Positions 27,196 to 36,502 of a stretch of 64,000 nt of DNA are shown piece by piece. Under the pieces are notes generated by a model. That model was not told the origin of the DNA, did not search any database, and saw only the letters and a list, made by a program, of their open reading frames with translations. Source of the stretch: Acetivibrio mesophilus (GTDB taxonomy: Bacteria; Bacillota; Clostridia; Acetivibrionales; Acetivibrionaceae); contig NZ_RLII01000001.1 of the NCBI RefSeq assembly GCF_004102745.1, positions 62,001 to 126,000 of the forward strand. Direction: 5' to 3'. Within the stretch, counting starts at the first letter, position 1. Each line of letters starts with the position of its first letter. The translations under genes and the position numbers were made by a program.

Positions 27196-27353
27196 TGTTA
27201 GCATCCTTTCTAAATACCCCCTTCAAGCGTCGACAACTTAAAGGGTAATTTATTTTAGGGGTGCTGGCAATGGAATTTCCATTTTTCTGTACTATTTTTT
27301 AACTTCCGCCCTGTACTATTTTCATTTTACCAAAAACAAACAATATTGCAACA

Positions 27354-27682
27354 ATCAAAAAAAGAGCTTGACTTAAAAGACTAAACAAGCATTTTTATTA
27401 TTTTCCGTACATTGCAAACATTCTTTAAAATAAAGGATCTTTAAATATGGCAATTAAAGGATAGTATTTTCCCTAAGGACTTCTATTTATCAATCGGTAT
27501 ACTATTCTGTCGAACAATGACTGTAAAAAAATCAAAAAATCTGGAGAAATTTATGATATAATTGATGATGTCTATAATATTAGCATTTAAAATAACCGGA
27601 ATATGAGTATGTTATAAAGCTACTAAGTTGGAATGAGTTTACGAAAGAAGCAACTTTAAATTTATTTGGGGGAAATGTAAAT
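27354..27682. other. AT-rich upstream region of the ABC-3C-like operon
   Basis: About 330 bp without a gene, markedly AT-rich. It contains two TATAAT boxes (27557-27562 and 27573-27578) that could serve the operon starting at 27683, but neither has a good -35 box at the right distance. No repeat or hairpin stands out. Confidence 0.45.
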
Positions 27683-29233
27683 ATGTCAGAATATAATCTT
27701 GAATTTGATGCTACTCCAAGTTGGAGCGGATACAATTATCAAGGGAAAGTGGCTCTATACGTGGTACTAGATAAGTTATGCAAACTTTACGAAGATGGAA
27801 GAAGCGCTGAGATATCTGATTTTAGTCTTGAGTTAGAATGGATTGAGGACTTTGCAGTAATACAAAAGTGTGGTGATGAGAATGTCTACAAATCGATTCA
27901 TCAAGTTAAGGCACTTGATAAAACTGATATTAAGGACTATGGCGAAGCTATTTTTGGATTAGCTGCAAAAGTTATCGAATATAATACTATTGATGAAGCA
28001 TATTTACATACTTGGAAACCTATTAATATAGCTGCGGTTGATTGGAAAAGTAGTATAAAAACACTAGCTCAAAGGCATCGTGAGGAAACAGACCTTATAT
28101 CAAAAATGGAAAGGTTGTTAACTGATACTACAGAGTTCATCAATACATATAAAAGAATATTGAAACCTAAATCTGGCCCTGTTCCGGATATAATTAAGAG
28201 AATACAGTCCAATATAGCAGGAAAGATTACTGTTGAAACTATAAAAGCCGCAATAGAAAAGGCAATAGCATTTGCAAAGCAAGATAGTGCTGAATTTGTG
28301 GCAAAACTGACAGATGAACGTCTATCCAAGATTCATCTATTTAGTTATGGAGATTCTAACTACTGTGATTTAGAGGCGATTAAAGATAAAATTCTTGAGA
28401 AAATAAATAAACATCTTGAGCTACAAAAAGTAGGAGATTGGAGAAAATCTGATACAAAATATAAAGAAACTATATATCATTATTTAATGGCAGAAATCGA
28501 TAAAAATGTTGTTGAGCGTCACAAAACGTATTCACAAAATAATAAGATTACAATATCTTTTCAAGTATTTGAGAATATATTGGAAAGCCAAAGCTTAAGT
28601 GATCGCTCAAAAGAGTATTATTTGTTTCATTTGAAGAATAAGTTTTTTGATCTCTATAACGATTACTGTAAAAGATGCACAAAAAAAACTGTGGATAATA
28701 AGGTTTGTCTAAGCTGTAACCTCATAACAGCAATCGAAGATGTTAAAAATATGGATTTTGAAACCTTTGAAAGGTTTTGTAGGGTATTATGTGCAGATGT
28801 GAAAGGTGAGATCCATGCTATTGAAGTTTTTCAAAGAATATTTGAACCAACTGGAGTAAATGCTTGTTTTTTCAAGGCATTAAGAGATATTAAAAAGGAA
28901 CATGAAGTTAAAAAAGAAATGATTCGATACACGTCAAAGGATAAAAAGACCTTGCTATTGACTGCATTAGCAGATAAAGGTACAGACGATGATTCTTCGT
29001 ATGTATGCCTTAATATTATCCAAAATAAAGATATAGATGGTGCTCTGATGGATATAGATGAGTTAGTAAGTAAAGACTTTGATGAGGAATCTATTTGGGA
29101 ATGTGCAAAAAAAATAAGCATGATTGAGGATTTCACTGACCCTGAGTTAGATTTTTACGACCATATATGTCACTGTAAGAGAGTTTCAATTAAACCCGTA
29201 GGAGATGTCATTAGGAGGTTAAATAATGATTGA
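27683..29233 (+). CDS. ABC-3C-like effector: nuclease-like N-terminus with C-terminal domain
   Basis: 516 aa. Residues 13-80 read WSGYNYQGKVALYVVLDKL, then acidic WIEDFAVIQ (E55/D56) and HQVKA (Q74-V-K76), the order of a PD-(D/E)xK-type nuclease like that of Cap4/DUF4297 proteins. A helical middle follows, then a Cys-rich zinc site at about residues 329-346 (YCKRCTKKT ... KVCLSCNL) and a helical C-terminal domain. Aravind and colleagues described ABC-three-component systems with exactly this kind of effector, a small middle protein and an SMC-like ATPase; the next two genes fit. The nuclease reading is inferred from motifs. Confidence 0.6.
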   Translation: MSEYNLEFDATPSWSGYNYQGKVALYVVLDKLCKLYEDGRSAEISDFSLELEWIEDFAVIQKCGDENVYKSIHQVKALDKTDIKDYGEAIFGLAAKVIEYNTIDEAYLHTWKPINIAAVDWKSSIKTLAQRHREETDLISKMERLLTDTTEFINTYKRILKPKSGPVPDIIKRIQSNIAGKITVETIKAAIEKAIAFAKQDSAEFVAKLTDERLSKIHLFSYGDSNYCDLEAIKDKILEKINKHLELQKVGDWRKSDTKYKETIYHYLMAEIDKNVVERHKTYSQNNKITISFQVFENILESQSLSDRSKEYYLFHLKNKFFDLYNDYCKRCTKKTVDNKVCLSCNLITAIEDVKNMDFETFERFCRVLCADVKGEIHAIEVFQRIFEPTGVNACFFKALRDIKKEHEVKKEMIRYTSKDKKTLLLTALADKGTDDDSSYVCLNIIQNKDIDGALMDIDELVSKDFDEESIWECAKKISMIEDFTDPELDFYDHICHCKRVSIKPVGDVIRRLNND

Positions 29234-29966
29234 CCGTGTGATTTTAAATATACTGAAGGAAAATGGTTTTGATGGATATGAGGCACTCTCAATTGAATAT
29301 TTAAAAAATGTTGTTTTTACTTACCGAAAAAATGATATTAGAATTGAATTTTTCGTAGTTGCTGCTATAGATCAAAAGGAATTTATTGCTATAGATGAAA
29401 ATAAAATGTTTTCAGATATTAGTAAATCCTTAAAGAACTCTTCATTTTACACAGCGGAAGTGGATAAAAATACTTCACTAGTACTTTGTGTAGCAAAAGA
29501 TAATAAATTAAAATCATTTGAAGAGCTGGAAAAAAAGGAGTTACAGACTGAGGAAAATCCATATTTCTTTAAAAAATATGTTTTAACATATGATGAAAAA
29601 GTTGCGCAAAAGGTATTTGGAGAAATTCTAAAAACATGTAACGAGTCTTCAAGCCTAACGAAATATATTGAAAGTATTGTTATAAATCCAGAAAGATTTA
29701 GAAGTTATAAAATTAATGCAGAAAATAATGAAGATTATGCGTTGCTATCAAAAATTGTTATGAAAGTTCCCATTATGCCAGTAAAAATTCCAGGCAATCA
29801 ATCAATTAAACCTTTAGCGAATATGATACAGGATAATATTATTTCTGAGAATCTACAGAAAGCACAAAATTTGGTAGCATTCTTGTCTAGTGAAAAAAAT
29901 AAAGAAACACCGGATAATTATAGTGTTTCACAAATAATTGATTATTGGATGAAGGAGAAGTTATAA
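29226..29966 (+). CDS. ABC-3C-like middle component
   Basis: 246 aa. It overlaps the preceding gene by 8 bp and the ATPase gene by one base, with AGGAGG upstream of its ATG. It starts MIDRVILNILKENGFDGYEA and is a mixed alpha/beta protein with no catalytic motif that I can see. Its size and place between an effector and a Rad50-like ATPase are those of ABC-3C middle components, thought to connect the ATPase to the effector. The assignment depends on context; sequence alone would leave it hypothetical. Codon use is AT-rich like its neighbours. Confidence 0.55.
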   Translation: MIDRVILNILKENGFDGYEALSIEYLKNVVFTYRKNDIRIEFFVVAAIDQKEFIAIDENKMFSDISKSLKNSSFYTAEVDKNTSLVLCVAKDNKLKSFEELEKKELQTEENPYFFKKYVLTYDEKVAQKVFGEILKTCNESSSLTKYIESIVINPERFRSYKINAENNEDYALLSKIVMKVPIMPVKIPGNQSIKPLANMIQDNIISENLQKAQNLVAFLSSEKNKETPDNYSVSQIIDYWMKEKL

Positions 29967-32359
29967 TGAGTAATTATAAAATTTCAAGAATATATCTAGA
30001 TAACTATAAATTGTTTAACCAAAAGGAATTAGTTTTTACTGATTGTTCTTTAACAGTTTTTGATGGGCCAAATGGTTACGGGAAAACAAGTGTTTTTGAC
30101 GCTATAGAATTCTTATTAACAGATAATATCAAAAGGGTTTCTGAAAATTCGAGTATATTGAAAACAGAGGCTTATGAGACTGTTTTTATTGCGGGTAACC
30201 CCAGGAAAGATGTGGTAATCAAAGCTGAATTTTTATCAGATAGCAATACTCCTTTAGTTATAGCAAAAGTAATACCTGCAACAAGTAAAATCAAAAAGGG
30301 AAAGAAAAATAATCCGACAAAATTAGCAGAATTGGCGACCACCTACATCTTACCTTCTTATGAGACTAATGATTATAGTGATGCATATAAATGTAGCCAT
30401 GCCGAGGTTATAAGTAGGTTTGGAAATAATGTAATTTCCTTTTTTGACTTATTTTATTATATAAAACAAGAAGATAGGCTTGATTTCCTTAAAAAAACTG
30501 AAAAAGATAGAATGGCCGAGATTAACCGTCTTTTTAATATGCAAACAGAAAAAACTGATTTTGATAACGCTACTAAGGCAATAAGGCAATTGAATAAATT
30601 GCTAAAGGACTTAGAAGTTATGATAAATAATAAAGAAGATGAAATCAAGAAATTAGAAGATACTTTACAAAAGAGCAAAGGGAATAAAGATGTAAAATAT
30701 GAAAAGCTGCTTTCTTGGAAAAAAGAAACTGAATTTTGGGATGAGCAAGTTGTTATAATTAGTGATACCAAAAAAAAGGATGAAATCATAAATGTTATTA
30801 GAGGAATACAGCTATTTATTGAAAACTATAATGAATTTTTAATCGAGCAAAAGAATAATTGGTGCAGTGAATGGATAGATAAACAGAGTTTTTTGAATCA
30901 TTTTTTGCTTCTTTATCCATTTAAAGATACTCTTGAAGATGTTAAGTCTGCTTTTGCTTCACTTAAATTTTTGAAGCAACAAGTGCAATTATTTTCAGAT
31001 GGTAAGTATGTGAACATTAACTTTCCCAAAATTGCTGAAATATTAAAAATAGATGCTAACATACCATTAATAAATGAAATTATTTCTCAAATAATCAACT
31101 ATGAAAAAAGTTCAAATAGCTTAGCAAAAGCAGCAAGTGAATTGAATCAAGCGAGGGAAATCCTTAAAACAAAGGCATTATCGTTCATCGGAACAAAATC
31201 AGATGATGGACATTGTGCTTTTTGTGGATATGATTGGGGCAATAGTGAAGAATTAGCTAAACAAATTGCTAAAACATCGGAATCATTTAAAAACTTCTCT
31301 GATGAAAATACACTGCTTAAAGAGAACAAAATTGAAGAATTAAAAGTTATTTATAGTTCTATGTTCTTTCCTAAAATTAACGAATATTTTGAGAAATATA
31401 AAACTTTGGATAACGAACAATTTGAGTATATTTTTGATCATAAAAATAAAGTGGAAGAATCATTTAAAGCTTTTATTGAAGGGTGTACAAAGTATAGTAT
31501 AAATATAGAAAAGTATGTGATAGATAGTAATAGCTTTAATTTAGAGAATAATCTTGTGCAAGAGTTAGTAAATGAACTTTCAGCATCGATAAAGCCACTT
31601 ACAACCGAATATCTCACTGCTCGTAGTACGACTGATTTTTCTAAAATTTTTACTCGATATTTTGAAGAAAATATAGGTAATGTAAGTGTTACTACAGTTG
31701 AGAAAATACAGAATAAGATAACATATATCGAGTACAATTATTACAATACTACCTTCGAGAAGATCGAACAACTAAGAAAAGAACTTTCTGACAACCTGGA
31801 AAGAAAAAAGATATTAAGCGAAGAGGTCATACCACAGACGGTTCGATATAAGGAAGTACTTAAAGCTAATATTGAAAAATATCAAAATCAGGTTATAAAA
31901 AATATAGAAATTCCATTTTATATATATAGCGGAAGAATTATGCAAAGTTATCAAGGAGGACTTGGAGTTCTAATAAAAGAATCTGATGATGATAAAATAG
32001 AAACTGAGAACGAATCTGGCTTAAATAGTATCAGGTTTGTACCTACATCCCCTACCAGATCAGATCATGATATTATTTATACACTAAGTTCCGGTCAACT
32101 ATCAGCAGTAATTATTTCTTTTACATTAGCATTAAACAAGATTTACTCAAACGATACATTTAAATGCATTTTTATTGATGACCCTGTACAAACGATGGAT
32201 GAGTTAAATATCGCATCTTTTGTGGAGTTAATGAGAAATGAATTCGGAGATAGACAAATCATACTATCTACACATGAAGATGCGTTTTCACGATACGTTA
32301 GGTATAAATATTCAAAGTACGGCTTGAGGGCAAATGCGATAACTTTGAAAAGTGGCTAA
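29966..32359 (+). CDS. RecF/Rad50-like ABC ATPase with zinc-hook-like motif
   Basis: About 797 aa from ATG 29966 (AAGGAGA upstream). Walker A FDGPNGYGKTSVFDAIEFLL begins near residue 31. Two coiled-coil arms flank a CxxC turn, GHCAFCGYDWG near residue 416, which resembles a Rad50 hook. The ABC signature YTLSSGQLSAVIISF lies near 708, Walker B CIFIDDPVQTMDEL near 735, and the switch His in QIILSTHEDAF. It belongs to the SMC/RecF/OLD-like ATPases that sense DNA ends or foreign DNA. In ABC-3C systems this subunit is the sensor that licenses the effector encoded two genes upstream. Confidence 0.75.
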   Translation: MSNYKISRIYLDNYKLFNQKELVFTDCSLTVFDGPNGYGKTSVFDAIEFLLTDNIKRVSENSSILKTEAYETVFIAGNPRKDVVIKAEFLSDSNTPLVIAKVIPATSKIKKGKKNNPTKLAELATTYILPSYETNDYSDAYKCSHAEVISRFGNNVISFFDLFYYIKQEDRLDFLKKTEKDRMAEINRLFNMQTEKTDFDNATKAIRQLNKLLKDLEVMINNKEDEIKKLEDTLQKSKGNKDVKYEKLLSWKKETEFWDEQVVIISDTKKKDEIINVIRGIQLFIENYNEFLIEQKNNWCSEWIDKQSFLNHFLLLYPFKDTLEDVKSAFASLKFLKQQVQLFSDGKYVNINFPKIAEILKIDANIPLINEIISQIINYEKSSNSLAKAASELNQAREILKTKALSFIGTKSDDGHCAFCGYDWGNSEELAKQIAKTSESFKNFSDENTLLKENKIEELKVIYSSMFFPKINEYFEKYKTLDNEQFEYIFDHKNKVEESFKAFIEGCTKYSINIEKYVIDSNSFNLENNLVQELVNELSASIKPLTTEYLTARSTTDFSKIFTRYFEENIGNVSVTTVEKIQNKITYIEYNYYNTTFEKIEQLRKELSDNLERKKILSEEVIPQTVRYKEVLKANIEKYQNQVIKNIEIPFYIYSGRIMQSYQGGLGVLIKESDDDKIETENESGLNSIRFVPTSPTRSDHDIIYTLSSGQLSAVIISFTLALNKIYSNDTFKCIFIDDPVQTMDELNIASFVELMRNEFGDRQIILSTHEDAFSRYVRYKYSKYGLRANAITLKSG

Positions 32360-32508
32360 GTACATTAGCAGCTATTGAAAATATTTATAAAAAAAGTTGC
32401 TAAGTATAACTAAAGAGTTCGAAATGATGAACAAGAATTGATAAACTATGAAGTCCACGAAGTTAAATGAGCTGTATTGCTTTTACTGTCAGGCAAGGAG
32501 GGTAAGGT

Positions 32509-34164
32509 ATGCTTACTATTGAACAGTATATTACACAGATGAAGAGAAAGGACAAGCTGGATGAATTTAATTTCCAAAATCATGCGGAGAACATGACGAT
32601 GGTAATAAAGTATGTTATGGATTATTTTAATAACTACCTTAATCCTGAAACCTATGACTATGAAAAAATCAAAGTTGAACAAACTCTATTAAAAATAGAT
32701 CAAGAAATTGGAACTACCTACCCCAAAAGCAAGGATTTTATACTCCGTTATTATAAGGAATACAAAAGCCGTATAGATCGTACATTAAAAAGCTATATTA
32801 CGGATTTGAAGTATTATCATTTATTTTATTGTAAAGAAGACTACGAAAATGCAGTTGATGCATTTTGTAATAGCTCAAAAGTAAAGGGGACCGGCGTTGA
32901 TAATTATAAAGAGGACTTAGTAGTATTAGCGCAAGAGATTAAAGATAATGAAACCGAAAAACCTACTTTTTCAAGTTATAGATATCTCGATGATTCATTG
33001 ATAGCCTGGATAAAAAATACATACAAGGAATATAAGGTTAATATAATCCAATTTACAGAAAGCTATATATGGCAATACAATGAACGGTATATAGAAAGAA
33101 AGTATTCAAGGGAAACTGAAACGCATTACCATATTAATCGATATAACCATAGATATAACAATAATCCTTTTTCTATTGATGAAGTATACCAGGACAACTG
33201 CAGTCGTCCGTTTATAGAAGGGAAAAAGGGTGAGCTGGAAATGCTCATGATGTATGATTGGATATTTGATCATGTTGAAGATTCAGATTACTGGTCTGAG
33301 TACGTGAATCTGTGTATTTCCACTCAGAGAGTCAAACTGGTAAAAAACATTAATGCTTTGATTCCGGTAAAAGTAAAAGATATTTCATATCCACCGGATG
33401 TCCAATGCAGTAAATTATTTATTGAAACATATAATGGGTTTATCAGTAGTGACCCAGGAACATCATACATTCTCAGGTTATCCTATAATAAGGATAACGA
33501 TGGAATATGGAAAGATGAGAAAGAATTAAAAAGTGTTATCGATAATTTGCATGATGCTTTTTCAAAATACGGCCCCCCGGAGGTTATAGAAATTTTCCCG
33601 CCATTACGATCTAATACTTATAACGAAAAAGAGTTTTTTCAGAAGTATAACATACTGGAAAAAGCGATGAAGAAATATGCCAATCTGAAAATTACTATGG
33701 TTAACGGACCAGAGAGGTACTATTCAAAACCCAAATACCTAATGCAATCAGTTGAAGACATCATAAATATTCGAAATACCGTAAGAGAGATGAAATATCA
33801 TCTAAAACTTGCTATTGATATTTCTTCGCTTTTTAAAAAGAAATGCTATGGCCATGATCTTGAAGAGAAATTGGACAAACTCAGTGAAATTAGAAATAGC
33901 ATAGTAGGAATTCACTTATCTAATATTCAGGATATCTATAGTATTTTTAGCGAAATAAGAAAAGAAGATGATGTTTATTTGAATACACACGGCTACCGTA
34001 AATATTCGGATTTTCTTGGAGGTATCTCAGCGCTATTCAATGATAATTTGCCCCGTTACTTTGTTCCTGAACATATAGTTGGAAGTGAAGATATTGAAGA
34101 ACTTGTTGATGTCCTTCTCAGGGGAGGATTTTCATTCTGTGCGGAGGAGCAAAAACATGTATAA
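32509..34164 (+). CDS. Unrecognised 551-aa protein, first gene of a two-gene module
   Basis: 551 aa with a GGAGGGTAAGG site before the ATG. The N-terminal 200 residues are helical and rich in Tyr/Lys (for example FILRYYKEYKSRIDRTLKSY). A Tyr/Asn/His-rich stretch follows (YHINRYNHRYNNNPF). Residues about 290-500 alternate strands and helices, with PPEVIEIFPPLRS, YHLKLAIDISSLF and IVGIHLSNIQDIY, which remind me of the sugar-phosphate isomerase/AP endonuclease TIM barrel. That resemblance is weak. It overlaps the next gene by 8 bp. Base composition is AT-rich like the ABC-3C genes before it. No named family can be given. Confidence 0.5.
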   Translation: MLTIEQYITQMKRKDKLDEFNFQNHAENMTMVIKYVMDYFNNYLNPETYDYEKIKVEQTLLKIDQEIGTTYPKSKDFILRYYKEYKSRIDRTLKSYITDLKYYHLFYCKEDYENAVDAFCNSSKVKGTGVDNYKEDLVVLAQEIKDNETEKPTFSSYRYLDDSLIAWIKNTYKEYKVNIIQFTESYIWQYNERYIERKYSRETETHYHINRYNHRYNNNPFSIDEVYQDNCSRPFIEGKKGELEMLMMYDWIFDHVEDSDYWSEYVNLCISTQRVKLVKNINALIPVKVKDISYPPDVQCSKLFIETYNGFISSDPGTSYILRLSYNKDNDGIWKDEKELKSVIDNLHDAFSKYGPPEVIEIFPPLRSNTYNEKEFFQKYNILEKAMKKYANLKITMVNGPERYYSKPKYLMQSVEDIINIRNTVREMKYHLKLAIDISSLFKKKCYGHDLEEKLDKLSEIRNSIVGIHLSNIQDIYSIFSEIRKEDDVYLNTHGYRKYSDFLGGISALFNDNLPRYFVPEHIVGSEDIEELVDVLLRGGFSFCAEEQKHV

Positions 34165-35461
34165 TGAAGATGAATTTCTTAAAGAAAGGGAAAAACTGTT
34201 TAACGAAGTATGGAATGAGCCAATGACAACTGTTGCAAAGCGATATGGCTTATCTGATAATGGGTTGCGTAAAAGATGCATTAAGTTGGAAATCCCCCTG
34301 CCGCCTGTAGGGCATTGGGCAAAGCTCCATGCAGGCAAAGAATCGGTTCCGAAGCCTAAGTTGCCTCCTATGAAAATAATAAAGCAAACTATTAATGCGG
34401 AGGAAAAAAAGCATGTTATCGAAATTGAAGATATTTCTGAAAAAACAAACAGCGAACTTGAGAGTATGGATGGAATGGAGCTTCTGACTCCAGAATCAAA
34501 AGATAAGTTCATTCAATGGTGTGAAAAAATTCAAGTTCCTAAGAAGAACGATAACTATAACAAATTAATAATTGAATATCAAAAAGAAATTGAATATAGA
34601 AAAGCCAGAGATGAAGAACATAAATTTCATGATATATTTAAATACACTGATTTATTTTGGACTATTCAGCATAAAGTGTCATATCGTGATAATATAGCTG
34701 TTCTGCCGATATCAGTCTCAGAGAAGCAAATCAATCGAGCGCTTAGGATAACGGACACATTAATCAATTTAGTAAATGAATTGGACGGAAAAGTGTTTGT
34801 TAACCGTGGTGATAAGGACAATGCTACATTTATGCTTTTCAATCATGGATTTTCTTTCAGTATAAATGAAATCATGATAAAACGAAGAACTAAGTTGCTG
34901 AGTTCAAAGGAAAATACTTTACATACAGAGTTCAAACCAATGTATGAAAAACTATACAGTGGGTTGTTGGAAATTGATTTTACTGAAATCCTCGATAATC
35001 GAACTAGAGAAAGAGAAGCAAAAAGGCTGCATTTTCAAGATTCTGAAAATGAGCCGCTTGAAAAGCAATTGGGTAAGATTTTCATATCCCTATTTAGAAT
35101 TTCAAATGAAGCTACAATTGCAAGATATATTTCAGAACGGGAACTTGAGAAAAGAAGAAAGGAAGAGCAGCGACTGCGTGAGATTGAAGCGGAGAAGCTA
35201 AGAGAACAACAAAGAATAGAAGCGAAAAACCAACGAAGAATTAAATTCCATCAGAATATCGATCGCCATATAGAAGAGTGGTTTAAATACCAGGATCTAA
35301 AAAAATATATAAACGACTTGAATGAACTTCTGCAAACAATGGTTGATCCGGAATCAAAGGAAATAATCGAGGAATATCTTTTGCTGTTGAAAGAGAAAAC
35401 AGATAAGGCTAACCCGATTAATAATATTATTTCAGAAATAAAATCATTAAAGGATGATTAA
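34157..35461 (+). CDS. HTH-containing protein with coiled coil, second gene of the module
   Basis: 434 aa from ATG 34157, with GGAGGAGC upstream inside the end of the previous gene. Residues 8-60 (LFNEVWNEPMTTVAKRYGLS, then NGLRKRCIKLEIPLPPVGHW) form a helix-turn-helix followed by a motif that I know from uncharacterised proteins of mobile elements, where it reads like a DNA-binding head. A middle alpha/beta region follows. Then a highly charged helix of about 55 residues (EKRRKEEQRLREIEAEKLRE) leads into a helical C-terminus. Its pairing with the 551-aa gene by overlap suggests a two-component system. Function unknown. Confidence 0.5.
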   Translation: MYNEDEFLKEREKLFNEVWNEPMTTVAKRYGLSDNGLRKRCIKLEIPLPPVGHWAKLHAGKESVPKPKLPPMKIIKQTINAEEKKHVIEIEDISEKTNSELESMDGMELLTPESKDKFIQWCEKIQVPKKNDNYNKLIIEYQKEIEYRKARDEEHKFHDIFKYTDLFWTIQHKVSYRDNIAVLPISVSEKQINRALRITDTLINLVNELDGKVFVNRGDKDNATFMLFNHGFSFSINEIMIKRRTKLLSSKENTLHTEFKPMYEKLYSGLLEIDFTEILDNRTREREAKRLHFQDSENEPLEKQLGKIFISLFRISNEATIARYISERELEKRRKEEQRLREIEAEKLREQQRIEAKNQRRIKFHQNIDRHIEEWFKYQDLKKYINDLNELLQTMVDPESKEIIEEYLLLLKEKTDKANPINNIISEIKSLKDD

Positions 35462-35616
35462 AAAGGTTTTAAGCAGAGGATGAATGTGATTCATTCACTA
35501 TAAGAATTTTCTACTACAATACTTATGATAATTAAATGGATTATTAAAAAGAGTGAGTAAGGGAATATGAGCATTACCTTATGTTCTCTTTTCATATATT
35601 AAAATAATAATTAGAA

Positions 35617-35656
35617 AGCTGTTTGCTTCAATACAATAAAGCAAGCGGCTTTTTGC
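35617..35656 (+). terminator. Hairpin with U-run just upstream of parA
   Basis: AGCTGTTTGCTT (35617-35628) pairs with AAGCAAGCGGCT (35639-35650), a 12-bp stem with two wobble pairs and a 10-base loop, followed by TTTTG. It ends only 4 bases before the parA ribosome binding site, so it could end transcripts coming from the left or act as an attenuator for the conjugative element's operon. Confidence 0.7.
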
Positions 35657-35677
35657 GTGAAAGGAGGAAAAATTCAA

Positions 35678-36502
35678 GTGTCAAAAGTAATCGCACTTGC
35701 CAATCAGAAGGGTGGTACCGGCAAAACGACCACGACAGTTAACCTCGGTATCGGTCTTGCTTCACAGGGTAAAAAGGTGCTCCTGGTAGACGCTGACGCA
35801 CAGGGTAACCTGACAGATTCATTGGGCTATCAGGAGCCAGACAATCTGCCCATTTCACTAGCTACCGTCTTAACCAAAATCATGATGGAGGAGCCGTATA
35901 AGACAGATGGAGGCATTCTTCATCATGCGGAAGGTGTAGACCTTATGCCGGGCAATATAGAACTGTCTGCTATTGAGGTTTCACTGGTTAATACCATGAG
36001 TCGTGAAACGGTACTGCGCAGTTATATCAACACCGTAAAAGACAAGTATGATTACATACTAATCGACTGTATGCCCTCCCTTGGTATGTTGACTATCAAT
36101 GCCCTTGCTGCAGCAGACAGCGTTATTATTCCGGTACAGGCTCATTACCTTCCAGCCAAAGGAATGACACAGTTACTGCAGACCATTGCCAGGGTAAGGC
36201 GGCAAATCAATCCTAAACTGACCATCGAAGGTGTTCTGCTCACAATGGTAGATAATCGTACCAACTTTGCAAAGGATATTTCCTTTATTTTACGACGGGA
36301 CTACGGCGACAAGCTACGAGTATTCCAAACGGAAATTCCCTTATCAATCCGGGCTGCTGAAACAAGTGCCGAGGGGAAAAGCATTTATATGCATGATCCA
36401 CATGGTATTGCTGCTAAAGCCTATCAGGCCTTTACAAAGGAGGTGCAGGACATTGGCAAAGAGCAACCCAAGAGACAGCATAAAACTGACATCAGTAGAT
36501 GA
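35678..36502 (+). CDS. parA: ParA family partition/chromosome ATPase
   Basis: 274 aa from GTG 35678, which has AAGGAGG 10 bases upstream; the GTG at 35657 lies upstream of that site. The deviant Walker A NQKGGTGKTTTTVNLG is near residue 10, followed by VLLVDADAQGNLT and the Walker B region YILIDCMPSLGMLTINAL. This is the standard ParA/Soj type that works with ParB to hold a mobile element in the cell while it is circular. It opens the conjugative element and overlaps parB by 50 bp. No N-terminal helix-turn-helix, so it is a type Ib-like short form. Confidence 0.9.
   Translation: MSKVIALANQKGGTGKTTTTVNLGIGLASQGKKVLLVDADAQGNLTDSLGYQEPDNLPISLATVLTKIMMEEPYKTDGGILHHAEGVDLMPGNIELSAIEVSLVNTMSRETVLRSYINTVKDKYDYILIDCMPSLGMLTINALAAADSVIIPVQAHYLPAKGMTQLLQTIARVRRQINPKLTIEGVLLTMVDNRTNFAKDISFILRRDYGDKLRVFQTEIPLSIRAAETSAEGKSIYMHDPHGIAAKAYQAFTKEVQDIGKEQPKRQHKTDISR

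Larger units (their letters stand above)
24903..27353 (-). mobile_element. IS21-family insertion sequence
   Basis: About 2.45 kb with istA and istB on the minus strand. The ends are imperfect inverted repeats: left TGCAACAATATTG (24903-24915) against right CAATATTGCAACA (27341-27353), both ending in the TG/CA expected for IS21. Inside each end there are further matching blocks (CAATATTGTTT, AAAATAGTACA, TTCCGGAA/GGCGGAAG and GCACCCCT), the multiple transposase-binding repeats typical of the family. I see no clear 4-8 bp target duplication (left flank CAAAAG, right flank ATCAAA), so the insertion may be old or rearranged. Both genes are intact, so it may still be mobile. Confidence 0.85.

Noticed and set aside
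36267-36452. Upstream extension of parB into parA
   Set aside because: The frame is open but codes no ParB-like sequence, and the AAGGAGGTG site supports TTG 36453 as start.
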